Below, one piece after another: positions 6,771-16,574 of a stretch of 34,675 nucleotides of DNA. This DNA comes from Nitrospirillum amazonense (GTDB lineage Bacteria; Pseudomonadota; Alphaproteobacteria; Azospirillales; Azospirillaceae): the NCBI RefSeq assembly GCF_007828045.1, contig NZ_VITN01000039.1:1-34675 (forward strand). Reading direction: 5' to 3'. The notes beneath the pieces are model-generated. The model was given only the letters and a program-made list of their open reading frames with translations, had not been told where the DNA came from and did no database searches. Every line of letters starts with the position of its first letter. The stretch's first letter is position 1. The translations under genes were made by a program, and so were the position numbers.

Positions 6771-9700
6771 ACGTTTCCGCCCCCTTCATCGCCCGGCCGA
6801 TCGCCACCACGCTGCTGGCGATCGGCATCGTGCTGGTGGGCTTCCTGGGGTATCGGGCGCTGCCGGTGTCGTCACTGCCGGAAGTGGACTTCCCCGTCAT
6901 CCAGGTCACCACCCAGCTGCCCGGCGCCAGCGCCGACACCACCGCCACGCTGATCACAGCCTCGCTGGAACGCCAGCTGGGGCAGATTCCCGGCCTGGAC
7001 GTCATGACGTCCATCTCCAGCTTCGGCGTATCGAACATCACGCTGCAGTTCGGCCTGGGCCATAACATCGACGACGCCGCGCAGGACGTGCAGGCGGCCA
7101 TCAACGCCGCCGGCAGCACCCTGCCCAAGACGCTGCCCTATCCGCCCACATACGCCAAGGTCAACCCGGCGGACCCGCCCATCCTGTCGCTGGCGCTGAC
7201 CTCGGAAACCCTGCCCATCGCCACCCTGTCCGACACGGCCGACAGCCTGCTGGCGCAGAAGCTGAGCCAGGTGTCGGGCGTGGGCCGCGTCACCGTGCAG
7301 GGCAACCAGCGCCCGGCCGTGCGCATCCAGATCCAGCCGGAGCGCCTGGCCGCCTACAGCCTGAGCATGGAGGACATCCGCACCGCCCTGGGCAAGGCCA
7401 ACGTAAACCAGGCCAAGGGCAGCTTCGACGGCGTTGCCCAGGCCTACACCATCACCGCCAACGACCAGATCGAAAAGGCCGAGGCCTATTCCGACGTCAT
7501 CGTCACCTACAAGAACGGCGCCCCCGTCCATCTGAAGGACGTCGGCGTGGTGAGCCGCGGGCTGGAAAACTCCCGCGTGGGCGCCTGGTTCAACGGCAAG
7601 CAAGGCGTGCTGCTGGATATCCAGCGCCAGCCCGGCGCCAACATCGTGGAGACGGCCGACCGCCTGAAGTCCAAGCTGCATGAGCTGCAGGCGGCCCTGC
7701 CCGCCGGCATCAAGCTGACCATCGTCGCCGACCGTACCGAGACCATCCGCGCCTCCGTGCGCGACGTGCAGCAGACCCTGGTGCTGACCACCGTGCTGGT
7801 GGTGCTGGTCATCCTGGCCTTCCTGCGCTCCGGTCGCGCCACTGTCATCCCGGCCGTGGCCCTGCCCCTGTCGCTGATCGTCACCTTCGGCGTCATGGCC
7901 CTGTGCGGCTTCAGCCTGGACAACCTGTCGCTGATGGCGCTGACCATCGGCACCGGTTTCGTCGTCGACGACGCCATCGTCATGATCGAAAACGTCATCC
8001 GTTACATCGAGGCGGGCGAGGCCCCCCTGCCGGCCGCCTACAAGGGCGCCAAGCAGATCGGCTTCACCGTCATCTCGCTGACGGTGTCGCTGGTGGCGGT
8101 GTTCATCCCCCTGCTGTTCATGAGCGGCATCATCGGCCGCCTGTTCCGCGAATTCTCGCTGACCCTGACCATCGCCGTCGTCGCCTCGGCCGTCGTGTCG
8201 CTGACCGTCACGCCCATGATGTGCGGCCGCCTGCTGCGCAGCCATGCCGACGAGCAGGCCGCCCACCAGCGCCGCGCGCGCTGGGCCAAGTATTCCCCCC
8301 TGGAATGGACGGAAGCCGGCTTCAACTGGATGCTGAAGGGCTATGAGCGGACCCTGTCCGTGGTCATGCGCTTCCAGTTCCTGACCCTGCTGGTGGCCAT
8401 CGGCACCCTGGTGCTGACCGTGGTCCTCTACATGTGGATGCCCAAGGGCTTCCTGCCCAGCCAGGACACCGGCATCCTGGCCATCACCGTGGACGGCGAC
8501 CAGGACAGTTCGTTCGCGTCCATGCGCCGCCTGCAGCAGCAGGTGGCCGACATCGTGGCGCAGGACCCCGACGTGGTGTCGGTGACCAGCTTCGCGGGCG
8601 CCAGCACCGTGAACCCCACGCCCAACACCGCTCACCTGTCCGTGGGCCTGAAGCCGCGCGACGAGCGGTCGGCCAACGCCGACGCCATCGCCGTGCGCCT
8701 CAGCCATAAGCTGTCGGGCGTGCAGGGCGAGGTCTACGTCCAGTCGGTGCAGGACATCCAGATCGGCGCCCGCGCCAGCCGCACCCAGTACCAGTACACC
8801 CTGGCCGACGCCGACGGCGTGGAACTGGCGGAATGGGCGCCCAAGCTGGTGGCCAAGCTGCGCAGCCTGCCCCAGTTCCGCGACGTGGCCAGCGACCAGC
8901 AGACCAACGGCCGCCAAGTGGTGCTGAACGTCGATCGCGCCCTGGCCGCCCGCCTGGGCGTCAGCATCCAGAGCATCGACGACGTGCTGTACGACGCCTT
9001 CGGCCAGCGCCAGATCTCCACCATCTACGCTCAGATGAACCAGTACCGCGTTGTGCTGGAGGTGCCGGAGAAGCTGCAGTCCAGCCCCGAGGCGCTGGGC
9101 CGCCTGTACGTGCCCAGCACGGGCGGGCCGGTGGCGGTGAACACGGTGGCGCAGAGCACCCAGGTCACCACCAACACCCAGGTGCCGCTGAGCTCGCTGG
9201 TGCAGATCGAAACCACCAGCGCGCCGCTGACGGTGAATCACCAAGCCCAGTTCCCGGCCCTGACCGTCACCTTCAACCTGGCCGAGGGCCAGTCGCTGGG
9301 CGACGCGGTGGACGCCGTGACCAAGGCGGAGAAGGACATCGGCATGCCGGACACGGTGACCGGGTCCTTCGCCGGCGAAGCGGCAGAGTTCCAGACCTCC
9401 ATCGCCAGCGAGCCATGGCTGATCGCCGCCGCCGTGGTCACCATCTACATCGTGCTGGGCGTGCTGTACGAGAGCATCATCCACCCGGTAACCATTCTGT
9501 CGACCCTGCCATCGGCCGGCATTGGCGCCCTGCTGGCCCTGTGGCTGACCGGCAACGACCTGTCGCTGGTGGCCCTGATCGGCATCGTGCTGTTGATGGG
9601 CATCGTGAAGAAGAACGCCATCATGATGATCGACTTCGCCATCGAGGCGGAGCGGGTGGAGGGCAAATCACCCCACGACTCGATCGTGGAGGCCTGCCTG

Positions 9701-9979
9701 CTGCGCTTCCGCCCCATCATGATGACCACCATGGCGGCGCTGCTGGGTGCCCTGCCCCTGGCGCTGGAGCATGGCACGGGGTCGGAGTTGCGCCGGCCGC
9801 TGGGCATCACCATCGTCGGCGGCCTGATCCTGTCGCAATTGCTGACCCTGTACACCACGCCGGTGATCTACCTGTACATGGAACGGCTGCGCGCCTGGGT
9901 CGCCCGGCGCACCGGCGGCGAGCGGACGGAGGACGTGCCCCCCGGCGCCCCGCCGCCCTTGACTGGCCTGGCGGATTGA
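6767..9979 (+). CDS. mdtB: RND multidrug efflux pump subunit, MdtB-like
   Basis: A 1070-residue inner-membrane proton antiporter of the HAE1 RND family. It begins [17 protein letters not shown], typical of MdtB/MdtC. TM4 carries the proton-relay pair Asp401-Asp402 in [14 protein letters not shown]. The two-fold family repeat is visible: N-terminal TM1, periplasmic porter loop (about 35-330), TM2-6, a second loop (about 565-870) and TM8-12, with [17 protein letters not shown] and [13 protein letters not shown] near the C-terminus. Length is close to E. coli MdtB (1040). By family knowledge, MdtB and MdtC form a heterotrimer (MdtB2C) with MdtA, and MdtB does the proton translocation. It overlaps mdtA by 4 bp and is followed 19 bp later by the MdtC-like gene. 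Substrates cannot be read from sequence; E. coli MdtABC exports bile salts and novobiocin. Confidence 0.93.
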   Translation: MNVSAPFIARPIATTLLAIGIVLVGFLGYRALPVSSLPEVDFPVIQVTTQLPGASADTTATLITASLERQLGQIPGLDVMTSISSFGVSNITLQFGLGHNIDDAAQDVQAAINAAGSTLPKTLPYPPTYAKVNPADPPILSLALTSETLPIATLSDTADSLLAQKLSQVSGVGRVTVQGNQRPAVRIQIQPERLAAYSLSMEDIRTALGKANVNQAKGSFDGVAQAYTITANDQIEKAEAYSDVIVTYKNGAPVHLKDVGVVSRGLENSRVGAWFNGKQGVLLDIQRQPGANIVETADRLKSKLHELQAALPAGIKLTIVADRTETIRASVRDVQQTLVLTTVLVVLVILAFLRSGRATVIPAVALPLSLIVTFGVMALCGFSLDNLSLMALTIGTGFVVDDAIVMIENVIRYIEAGEAPLPAAYKGAKQIGFTVISLTVSLVAVFIPLLFMSGIIGRLFREFSLTLTIAVVASAVVSLTVTPMMCGRLLRSHADEQAAHQRRARWAKYSPLEWTEAGFNWMLKGYERTLSVVMRFQFLTLLVAIGTLVLTVVLYMWMPKGFLPSQDTGILAITVDGDQDSSFASMRRLQQQVADIVAQDPDVVSVTSFAGASTVNPTPNTAHLSVGLKPRDERSANADAIAVRLSHKLSGVQGEVYVQSVQDIQIGARASRTQYQYTLADADGVELAEWAPKLVAKLRSLPQFRDVASDQQTNGRQVVLNVDRALAARLGVSIQSIDDVLYDAFGQRQISTIYAQMNQYRVVLEVPEKLQSSPEALGRLYVPSTGGPVAVNTVAQSTQVTTNTQVPLSSLVQIETTSAPLTVNHQAQFPALTVTFNLAEGQSLGDAVDAVTKAEKDIGMPDTVTGSFAGEAAEFQTSIASEPWLIAAAVVTIYIVLGVLYESIIHPVTILSTLPSAGIGALLALWLTGNDLSLVALIGIVLLMGIVKKNAIMMIDFAIEAERVEGKSPHDSIVEACLLRFRPIMMTTMAALLGALPLALEHGTGSELRRPLGITIVGGLILSQLLTLYTTPVIYLYMERLRAWVARRTGGERTEDVPPGAPPPLTGLAD

Positions 9980-9998
9980 GGCGCGGAGCGGCCACCCC

Positions 9999-12900
9999 AT
10001 GAGCATCTCCGAACCCTTCATCCGCCGGCCCATCGGCACGGCCCTGCTGGCCCTGGGCCTGGCGCTGGTGGGGGCGGTGGCGTACGCCTTCCTGCCGGTG
10101 GCGTCCCTGCCCAACACCGACCTGCCCATCATCTTCATCCAGGCCAGGGAATCGGGGGCAGACCCCGTGACCATGGCCGCGACGGTGACCGCCCCGCTGG
10201 AACGTCACCTGGGTGAGATCGCCGGCGTGAACGAGATGACCTCGTCCACGTCGCTGGGCGTCAGCACCATCATCCTGCAGTTCGATGTCAGCCGGCCGGT
10301 GACGGATGCGGCGCGCGACGTGCAGGCCGCCATCAGCGCCGCCGCCACCGACCTGCCCTCAGGCCTGACCAGCCAGCCCACGTTCCGCAAGGCCAACCCC
10401 AACGGCCGGCCCATCATGACGCTGGCCCTGACGTCCAAGACCCTGACCAACCAGGCCATCTTCGACGCCGCCGACGGCATCCTGGCCCAGCGCCTGTCGC
10501 AGATCGAGGGCGTGGCCCAGGCCTCGGCCGCCGGTGGCGAGAAGTCCGCCATCCGCGTGCAGGTGGACGTGAACGCGCTGGCCGCGCGCAAGATCAGCCT
10601 GGCCGACATCAGCACCGCCATCACCAACGCCAACGTCAGCCAGCCCGTGGGCACCATGGACGGCGAAGACACGCTGATGACGGTGACCACCAACGACACC
10701 ATGCTGAAGGCGCAGGACTACCGCGACCTGGTGGTGCGCACCGCCAGCGGCACCGTCTTCCGCCTGGGCGACGTGGCCACGGTGCTCAACAGCTCGGAAA
10801 ACATCCGGCAGGCGGGCTGGTTCGGCACGCAACCGGCCGTGCTGGTCTCGGTCTTGAAGCAGCCGGGCGCCAACGTCATCAAGACGGTGGATCTGATCAA
10901 GGCCAACCTGGGCCAGATCCAGAAGTGGCTGCCGCCCGGTATCGACATCAACGTGGTGAACGACCAGACCGGCACCATCCGCGCCAGCGTGGACGACGTG
11001 CAGATCACCATGCTGATCTCCATCGGCCTGGTCATCCTGGTGGTGGGACTGTTCCTGCGCCGCCTGGCGCCCACCCTGGCCGCCGCCACCGCCGTGCCCC
11101 TGTCGCTGGCCGGCACCTTCGCCGTCATGTGGATGCTGGACTACAGCATGGACAACCTGTCGCTGATGGCCCTGACCATCAGCGTGGGCTTCGTGGTCGA
11201 CGACGCCATCGTCATGATCGAGAACGCCGTCCGCCACCGCGAGATGGGGAAACCACCCCTGCGGGCCGCATTGGACGGCGCGCGCGAGATCGGCTTCACC
11301 ATCGTGTCCATGACCCTGTCGCTGGTGGCCGTGTTCGTGCCCATCATCTTCATGGGCGGGCTGGCGGGCCGGCTGTTCCACGAATTCGCCATGACCCTGA
11401 CGGCGGCCATCCTGGTGTCGGGCGTCGTGTCGGTGACCCTGACGCCCATGATGTGCGCCCGCTTCATCGACCATGCCCGCGAGCGCAAGGCCAACTGGGC
11501 CGACCGCTGGGTGGGCCGGCCGCTGGACGGCGCCACCAACCTGTACATGAAGGGCCTGGGCTGGGTCATGCGCCACCGGACCATCATGCTGTTCGTGGCG
11601 CTGGGCACCATCTTCGGCACCGTCTACCTCTATGGCGTGGTGCCCAAGGGCGGCTTCCCGCAGCAGGACACGGGCCTGCTGCGCGGCAGCGTGCGCGCCT
11701 CGGCCGACACCTCGTTCCAGACCATGCAGCGCCGCATGCAGGAGGTGGTGAAGATCATCGCCGACGACCCGGCGGTGGCGGCCATCGGCGGCACCACCGG
11801 CGGCGGCGGCGGCGGCCCCGGCAGCAGCAGCGCCAACACCGGCAGCATGACCATCTCGCTGAAGCCCAGGAACCAGCGCGACGCCAGCGCCGACCAGGTC
11901 ATCGCCCGCCTGCGGCCCAAGTTCGCCCGGATGGAGGCGCTGCAGGTCTTCCTGCAGGCGGAACAGGACCTGCGCTTCGGCGGGCGCAGCAGCGATTCGC
12001 AGTTCCAGGTCTCGCTGCTGAGTGACAACCTGGATGACCTCTATGAATGGGGGCCGAAGCTGGTGGCCAAGCTGAAGGATCTGCCGGACTATTTCCAGGA
12101 CGTCAGTTCCGACCAGGACAAGGCCGGCCTGGACGCCAAGGTGGTCATCGACCGCAACCTGGCCTCGCGCATGAACCTCACGCCGTCGGACGTGGACGCC
12201 GCGCTGGGCAATGCTTTCAGCCAGAAGCAGGTCAGCACCCTCTACGGCGCCCGCAACCAGTACCATGTGGTGCTGGAGGCGACGCCCAATGAGCAGACTG
12301 GCCCGGACGACCTGGTGCGCATCTACGTGAAGTCGGTGGCGGGCATGGTGCCGCTGTCCACCTTCGCCAAGGTGCAGGTCCAGGAATCGCCCCTGTCGGT
12401 GAACCATGAGGGGCAGTACCCCTCCTCCACCCTCAGCTTCAACCTGGCGGACGGGGTCGCCCAGGTGGACGCCCTGGCCCGGGCGCAGCAGGCGGTGACG
12501 GAACTGGCCATGCCGGCCTCGATGCGGGTGGAGGTGGGCGGCATCGCCCGCATCTTCCAACAGCAGAACCAGGGCCAGCCCCTGCTGATACTGGCGGCCC
12601 TGGTGACCATCTACATCGTGCTGGGCATGCTGTACGAAAGCTGGGCGCAGCCCATCACCATCCTGTCCACCCTGCCGTCGGCCGGCATCGGCGCCATCCT
12701 GGCGCTGATGGCCACGGGGTTCGAACTGTCGATGATCTCCTTCATCGGCATCATCCTGCTGATGGGCATCGTGAAGAAGAACGCCATCATGCTGGTGGAC
12801 TTCGCCCTGGCGGCGGAGCGCATCCAGGGCCTATCCCCGGTGGATGCCATCACCGAGGCGTGCCGCGAACGGTTCCGCCCCATCACCATGACCACGCTGA

Positions 12901-13109
12901 CCGCCCTGCTGGGCGCCGTGCCGCTGGCCATCGGCGGCGGCACGGGGGCCGAGCTGCGGCAGCCGCTGGGCATCGCCCTGGTGGGCGGCCTGCTGGTGTC
13001 GCAGTTCATCACCCTCTACACCACGCCGGTGATCTACCTGGCCCTGCGGCCGCGCAAGGTGAAGCTGTCGCGCCTGCACGCCGCCATGGCCGGGGTGAAC
13101 CGGAAGTAG
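9999..13109 (+). CDS. mdtC: RND multidrug efflux pump subunit, MdtC-like
   Basis: A 1036-residue RND pump and clear paralogue of the preceding product. It starts MSISEPFIRRPIGTALL, has the TM4 pair Asp401-Asp402 ([15 protein letters not shown]), a porter loop, and the conserved [23 protein letters not shown] block near the end. A glycine/serine-rich insertion (GGTTGGGGGGPGSSSANTGS) lies in the second periplasmic loop at about residues 590-612, a flexible stretch also variable in relatives. GGAG precedes the ATG by 10 nt. It should pair with the MdtB-like protein in a mixed trimer. The operon then ends at a strong terminator 30 bp downstream. No mdtD or outer-membrane channel follows directly; the nearest channel is the stand-alone gene at 17941-19452. 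Confidence 0.93.
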   Translation: MSISEPFIRRPIGTALLALGLALVGAVAYAFLPVASLPNTDLPIIFIQARESGADPVTMAATVTAPLERHLGEIAGVNEMTSSTSLGVSTIILQFDVSRPVTDAARDVQAAISAAATDLPSGLTSQPTFRKANPNGRPIMTLALTSKTLTNQAIFDAADGILAQRLSQIEGVAQASAAGGEKSAIRVQVDVNALAARKISLADISTAITNANVSQPVGTMDGEDTLMTVTTNDTMLKAQDYRDLVVRTASGTVFRLGDVATVLNSSENIRQAGWFGTQPAVLVSVLKQPGANVIKTVDLIKANLGQIQKWLPPGIDINVVNDQTGTIRASVDDVQITMLISIGLVILVVGLFLRRLAPTLAAATAVPLSLAGTFAVMWMLDYSMDNLSLMALTISVGFVVDDAIVMIENAVRHREMGKPPLRAALDGAREIGFTIVSMTLSLVAVFVPIIFMGGLAGRLFHEFAMTLTAAILVSGVVSVTLTPMMCARFIDHARERKANWADRWVGRPLDGATNLYMKGLGWVMRHRTIMLFVALGTIFGTVYLYGVVPKGGFPQQDTGLLRGSVRASADTSFQTMQRRMQEVVKIIADDPAVAAIGGTTGGGGGGPGSSSANTGSMTISLKPRNQRDASADQVIARLRPKFARMEALQVFLQAEQDLRFGGRSSDSQFQVSLLSDNLDDLYEWGPKLVAKLKDLPDYFQDVSSDQDKAGLDAKVVIDRNLASRMNLTPSDVDAALGNAFSQKQVSTLYGARNQYHVVLEATPNEQTGPDDLVRIYVKSVAGMVPLSTFAKVQVQESPLSVNHEGQYPSSTLSFNLADGVAQVDALARAQQAVTELAMPASMRVEVGGIARIFQQQNQGQPLLILAALVTIYIVLGMLYESWAQPITILSTLPSAGIGAILALMATGFELSMISFIGIILLMGIVKKNAIMLVDFALAAERIQGLSPVDAITEACRERFRPITMTTLTALLGAVPLAIGGGTGAELRQPLGIALVGGLLVSQFITLYTTPVIYLALRPRKVKLSRLHAAMAGVNRK

Positions 13110-13138
13110 GATTGGTTCCAACACCCGCCAACAAAGAA

Positions 13139-13172
13139 GGGCCCGCCGGATCACCCCCGGCGGGCCCTTTTT
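13139..13172 (+). terminator. Intrinsic terminator of mdtABC
   Basis: GGGCCCGCCGG and its 11-bp complement CCGGCGGGCCC (13157-13167) surround a 7-nt loop, followed by five T. It starts 30 bp past the mdtC stop. On the minus strand the same hairpin is followed by TTCTTTG, so it may also help end the facing methyltransferase transcript. Confidence 0.92.
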
Positions 13173-13199
13173 CATATCGCGCGGATCGACCGGATGGGA

Positions 13200-14195
13200 T
13201 CAGGAGGCGACCAACGACCAGTCGGCCGGCTCCCACAGGGCGCCGGAGTCGGCCACGGCATCGCCCTGGAACAGCAGCGCGTCCGGCGTGACGCCGCAGG
13301 CGCGGTAGCCGAACAAGGCCAGGGTGGCCGGCAGATCCACGCCCCAGCCCTTGGCACCGCGCCGGTCGATGACGATCAGCCGGGGCCGCAGGGCCTGGGG
13401 TGCCGCCTGCAGGAAGGGGATCAGCGCCAGGTCGGCGCCGGCCTTGTAACCCAGGCGCAGCACGTCGAGACGGCGCAGGCCGGCAGCCCGCGCCAAATCC
13501 AGCAGCGGGCGGGTGCGCACCAGGGCCGGCGGTGGCGCGTCCCAGGCGGGCGCCGCGGCGGCCTTGCGGGCGCCGGTCGCCAGGACCAGGCCGTCGCAAA
13601 CGGGGCCAGCCGCCTCTTCCGCCAGGGTCACGGTGGCGGCAATGGGGTTCAGGGAAAGGTTGACGGCCAGCCGGTCGCGGGTGGCGGCGTTGGGCTCCAC
13701 CGCCAGCACACGGCCCTGGGGACCGAGATGGCACGCGGCGGCCAGCGTGTGCAGGCCGGTGCCGGCGCCGATATCGACGAAGACACCATCCGCAGGCAGG
13801 GCCGCCGCGACATGGGCCCGAGCCTGGACGGCCGCCTGGCGGGGCAGCGCCAGGAACCGGCGGTCGTCGGCATGGTCGCGGACATGCAGGCGCCGACGCA
13901 GGCCATCGGCGGCCACATCGATGACGGAGCCGTAGAGCCAGGGCACCATGACCCGCACCACCGGCCCCAACACCCTGCCCCCCGCCCGGCCCCAGCGGCT
14001 GGCCGGCAGGGCGGCGCTGAGCGCCAGCAGCAATCCCGGCAGCCCGGCGGGGCGATGCCGTCCGAAACCGTCGTCCGCCGACGCCACCGGGGCGCGATAG
14101 TCGATGATGGGGGAGCCGGCCGCCGCACCGGCGGGCGGGATGTCCCAAAGCCCGGAAGGCGGGTCCGGCAACAGGGCGGCGGTGAGCACGGTCAT
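13200..14195 (-). CDS. FkbM-like SAM-dependent methyltransferase
   Basis: A 331-residue product from ATG 14195; an in-frame TTG at 14246 would add 17 residues, and neither start has a strong ribosome-binding site. The SAM-binding core is clear: motif I VFVDIGAGTGLHTLAA (from about residue 138) and the acidic loop VLAVEPNAATRDRLAVNL (from about 163), the wording typical of FkbM-family methyltransferases. The C-terminal part (LDVLRLGYKAGADLALIPF, then PRLIVIDR) matches the FkbM pattern in which a conserved D-x-L-K segment becomes LDVLRLGYKAG, with Lys kept. Members usually O-methylate sugars or secondary metabolites; the substrate here is unknown. The N-terminal 90 residues are Ala/Pro-rich and unassigned. 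It is convergent with mdtC and divergent from the response regulator. Confidence 0.75.
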   Translation of the reverse strand: MTVLTAALLPDPPSGLWDIPPAGAAAGSPIIDYRAPVASADDGFGRHRPAGLPGLLLALSAALPASRWGRAGGRVLGPVVRVMVPWLYGSVIDVAADGLRRRLHVRDHADDRRFLALPRQAAVQARAHVAAALPADGVFVDIGAGTGLHTLAAACHLGPQGRVLAVEPNAATRDRLAVNLSLNPIAATVTLAEEAAGPVCDGLVLATGARKAAAAPAWDAPPPALVRTRPLLDLARAAGLRRLDVLRLGYKAGADLALIPFLQAAPQALRPRLIVIDRRGAKGWGVDLPATLALFGYRACGVTPDALLFQGDAVADSGALWEPADWSLVAS

Positions 14196-14315
14196 GATGG
14201 TCGGCAGCCTCGGTTGATCAGCGCGTGGCAACGATGGCACAGTCAAGCTGACGCCTTGCTGACGCGGGCCTGCCGCATCACAACCCGGCCCCGTCCGCGA
14301 AAATCGGCCCGGATG

Positions 14316-14346
14316 CCGACAGGCCGCGGCCGGTCGCGCGTATAGA
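14316..14346 (+). promoter_or_regulatory. Candidate promoter of the two-component operon
   Basis: TATAGA at 14341-14346 is a good -10 and lies inside GTATAGATAC, a small dyad. The only -35-like hexamer is CCGACA at 14316-14321, 19 bp before it, which is weak. Confidence 0.25.
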
Positions 14347-14389
14347 TACGTCTGCCGCCCGCAGTGGGCGACTTGTGGGAACCTGGCCG

Positions 14390-15061
14390 ATGCGGCTTCT
14401 TTTGGTTGAGGATGAACGGGATCTGCGGACCTTGACCGCCGATCACCTGTCGCGAATCGGCTTCACCGTCGATGCCTGCGGCAGCCTGGCCGAGGCCGAC
14501 GACCATATTTCCACCGCCGAGTACGATGCCCTGGTTCTGGACCGGCGCCTGCCCGACGGCGATGGTGTCAGCCTGGTCCGCCGCCTGCGCGGCAGCCGCC
14601 GCAAGGTGCCCATCCTGATGCTGACGGCCCGGTCCACCCTGGATGATCGTATCGAGGGGCTGGACGCCGGCGCCGACGATTACCTGGTCAAGCCCTTCGA
14701 CATGGGGGAGCTGGCGGCCCGACTGCGGGCCCTGCTGCGCCGGCCGGGCGGCGTCATCGGCGTGGTGCTGGAATGCGGTAACCTGTCCTTCGACAGCGCC
14801 GCCCGCGGCGTGGCCGTGGACGGCGCGCCCCTGGCCCTGACGGCGCGCGAGCTGGCCCTGCTGGAGGTGCTGTTGCGCAAGGTGGACCAGGTGGTGACCA
14901 AGGCGCACATCGACAGCGCCCTCTACGGCTTCGGCAACGAAGCCACCGACAACGCGGTGGAGGCCCTGGTGTCCCGCCTGCGCCGCAAGCTGGCGACGGC
15001 GGAGGCCACGGCCGGCATTATCACCATGCGCGGCTTGGGCTATATGATGAGCGCGTCGTGA
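14390..15061 (+). CDS. OmpR/PhoB-family response regulator
   Basis: A 223-residue DNA-binding regulator. The receiver domain (1-115) has the acidic pocket Glu7-Asp8, phospho-acceptor Asp51 (VLDRRLPDGDG), Thr79 and Lys101 (YLVKPF). The winged-helix DNA-binding domain (about 128-220) shows LTARELALLEVLL and the closing AGIITMRGLGYMM, both typical. I chose ATG 14390 because the receiver fold begins right there; a GTG at 14375 would add five residues. It is followed 28 bp later by its kinase gene. The pair resembles QseB/TctD-type systems. Targets are not encoded in the sequence; the neighbouring efflux and outer-membrane genes are plausible targets by position only. Confidence 0.92.
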   Translation: MRLLLVEDERDLRTLTADHLSRIGFTVDACGSLAEADDHISTAEYDALVLDRRLPDGDGVSLVRRLRGSRRKVPILMLTARSTLDDRIEGLDAGADDYLVKPFDMGELAARLRALLRRPGGVIGVVLECGNLSFDSAARGVAVDGAPLALTARELALLEVLLRKVDQVVTKAHIDSALYGFGNEATDNAVEALVSRLRRKLATAEATAGIITMRGLGYMMSAS

Positions 15062-15089
15062 GCCCTTTCTCCCTTCGGATTCCTTTCTG

Positions 15090-16457
15090 ATGTTGGCCAC
15101 CCTGGCGCAGATCTGGCGGCACCGGTCGCTTCAGGGCCGCCTGGCCTGGCGCCTGGGCCTGCTGTTCCTGGCGTCCGTCGCGGTGGGCATCCTGCCCCTG
15201 GTGGTGCGGCTGGAGGAAGCGGGCGGCGTCGTGCAGCGCAAGGTGCTGCGCGGCCAGGCCAATGAACTGATGGCCGTGTTCAACCACGGCGGCCTGTCGC
15301 TGGACCGCCTGCCGCCGGACCTGGCCAACCGCTATGCCCTGGAGGAGGACGGCGTCATCTATGCCGTGTGGGACCAGCACGGCCGGCTGCTGACCCAATC
15401 CCTGCCCCGCGCCGCCAACACCCTGCGCGAGGCGCTGAACCAGCCGGACACGGAATATTTCTTCCGCCCGCCGGGCGAACCGGAGCGCTATGGCCTGGGC
15501 ACGCCCATCAAGCTGGGCGACCGCACCCTGACGCTGGCGGTGGCGCAGTCGCCCACCGCGGACCAGAAGATCATCAACGGCCTGCTGGATGAGTTCGTCC
15601 GCGACATCCTGTTGTTCGGCATCCCCGTGGCCCTGATCGCCGCCGCCATCGGCGTCTGGACCATCCGCAGCAGCCTGACCCCCATCCAGGAGGTGTCGGA
15701 GGAGGCGGCGGCCATCGGCCTGGACCGGCTGGACCACCGGCTGGACGGCAAGAACCTGCCCAGCGAGGTCCTGCCCCTGGTCGATGCCTTCAACACCGCG
15801 CTGGCCCGGCTGGAGGGCAGCTTCCGCCACCACCGGCGCTTCATCGCCGACGCCGCCCACCAGTTGCGCACGCCCCTGGCCGTGGTGCAGGCCCGCCTGG
15901 AAAGCGGGGAGGCCGATATGAACGCCGTGCGCGCCGACGTGCGCCGACTGTCACGCCTGGTGGCGCAGCTGCTGTCGCTGTCGCGCCTGTCCGGCACCCC
16001 CCTGCCCCGCACCGACCGGGTCATGGCGGGGGAACTGACAGCCGGGGAGCTGGTGACCCTGGCGCCCTTCATCCGGTCGCTGGGCAAATCCATCGAGCTG
16101 GAGGTGGTGGAGGACTTCCCCCTGGTGTGCAACACCGGCGCCGTGGCCGAGGCCCTGCGCAACCTGGTGGAAAACGCCGTCGCCTACGGCCCGGCTGGCG
16201 GAATGGTGGAGGTCCGGGTAGGCCCCGGCTCCATCCTGTCCGTCGCCGACCGGGGCCCGGGATTGCAGGGCGAAGACCCCCTGACCCTGGCGGAACCCTT
16301 CGTGCGCGGCGCCGCCGGCGCCGGCATCACCGGATCCGGCCTGGGCCTGGCCATCGCCATGGAGATCATGCGCCAGCACGGCGGCCGCCTGGCCGCCCGG
16401 GACCGCCATGGCGGCGGGGCCCTGTTCAGCCTGTGCTTTGAGGACAAGGCGGCCTGA
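15090..16457 (+). CDS. Sensor histidine kinase, TctE/QseC-like
   Basis: A 455-residue inner-membrane kinase, partner of the regulator just upstream. TM1 spans about 20-40, a periplasmic sensor domain about 41-170 (TctE-like outline), TM2 about 172-192 and a HAMP linker about 193-245. The dimerisation/phosphoacceptor helix carries His257 in FIADAAHQLRTPLAVVQ. The ATPase domain has the N-box ALRNLVENAV, the G1 box VADRGPGL and the G2 box GSGLGLAIAMEIM. All motifs expected for an active kinase are present. The ligand is unknown. The start ATG at 15090 has no strong Shine-Dalgarno; translation may depend on the upstream gene. A 6-bp GC hairpin overlaps the stop codon but has no T-run. Confidence 0.92.
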   Translation: MLATLAQIWRHRSLQGRLAWRLGLLFLASVAVGILPLVVRLEEAGGVVQRKVLRGQANELMAVFNHGGLSLDRLPPDLANRYALEEDGVIYAVWDQHGRLLTQSLPRAANTLREALNQPDTEYFFRPPGEPERYGLGTPIKLGDRTLTLAVAQSPTADQKIINGLLDEFVRDILLFGIPVALIAAAIGVWTIRSSLTPIQEVSEEAAAIGLDRLDHRLDGKNLPSEVLPLVDAFNTALARLEGSFRHHRRFIADAAHQLRTPLAVVQARLESGEADMNAVRADVRRLSRLVAQLLSLSRLSGTPLPRTDRVMAGELTAGELVTLAPFIRSLGKSIELEVVEDFPLVCNTGAVAEALRNLVENAVAYGPAGGMVEVRVGPGSILSVADRGPGLQGEDPLTLAEPFVRGAAGAGITGSGLGLAIAMEIMRQHGGRLAARDRHGGGALFSLCFEDKAA

Positions 16458-16574
16458 AACGCCGCCGGCCGCCAGATCCAGGGTGATGGTGCGCTGCGTC
16501 TCGCCGGAAGGCCCGGCGACCGCGGTCGCGACCCATCCCAGCCCAGACCGGTTTGGGAAGAAGCGACCGCCTTC

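Noticed and set aside
6872-9484. 870-codon minus-strand open frame opposite the MdtB-like gene
   Set aside because: Same antisense artefact: His/Val/Gly/Asp-rich with no recognisable fold; the plus-strand pump is unambiguous.
11794-11850. Run of GGC codons in the MdtC-like gene as a possible frameshift spot
   Set aside because: The frame continues correctly on both sides and the insertion falls in a loop that varies between relatives.
16448-16466. GGCGGC..GCCGCC hairpin overlapping the histidine kinase stop
   Set aside because: Followed by GC-rich sequence without a T-run; likely composition.
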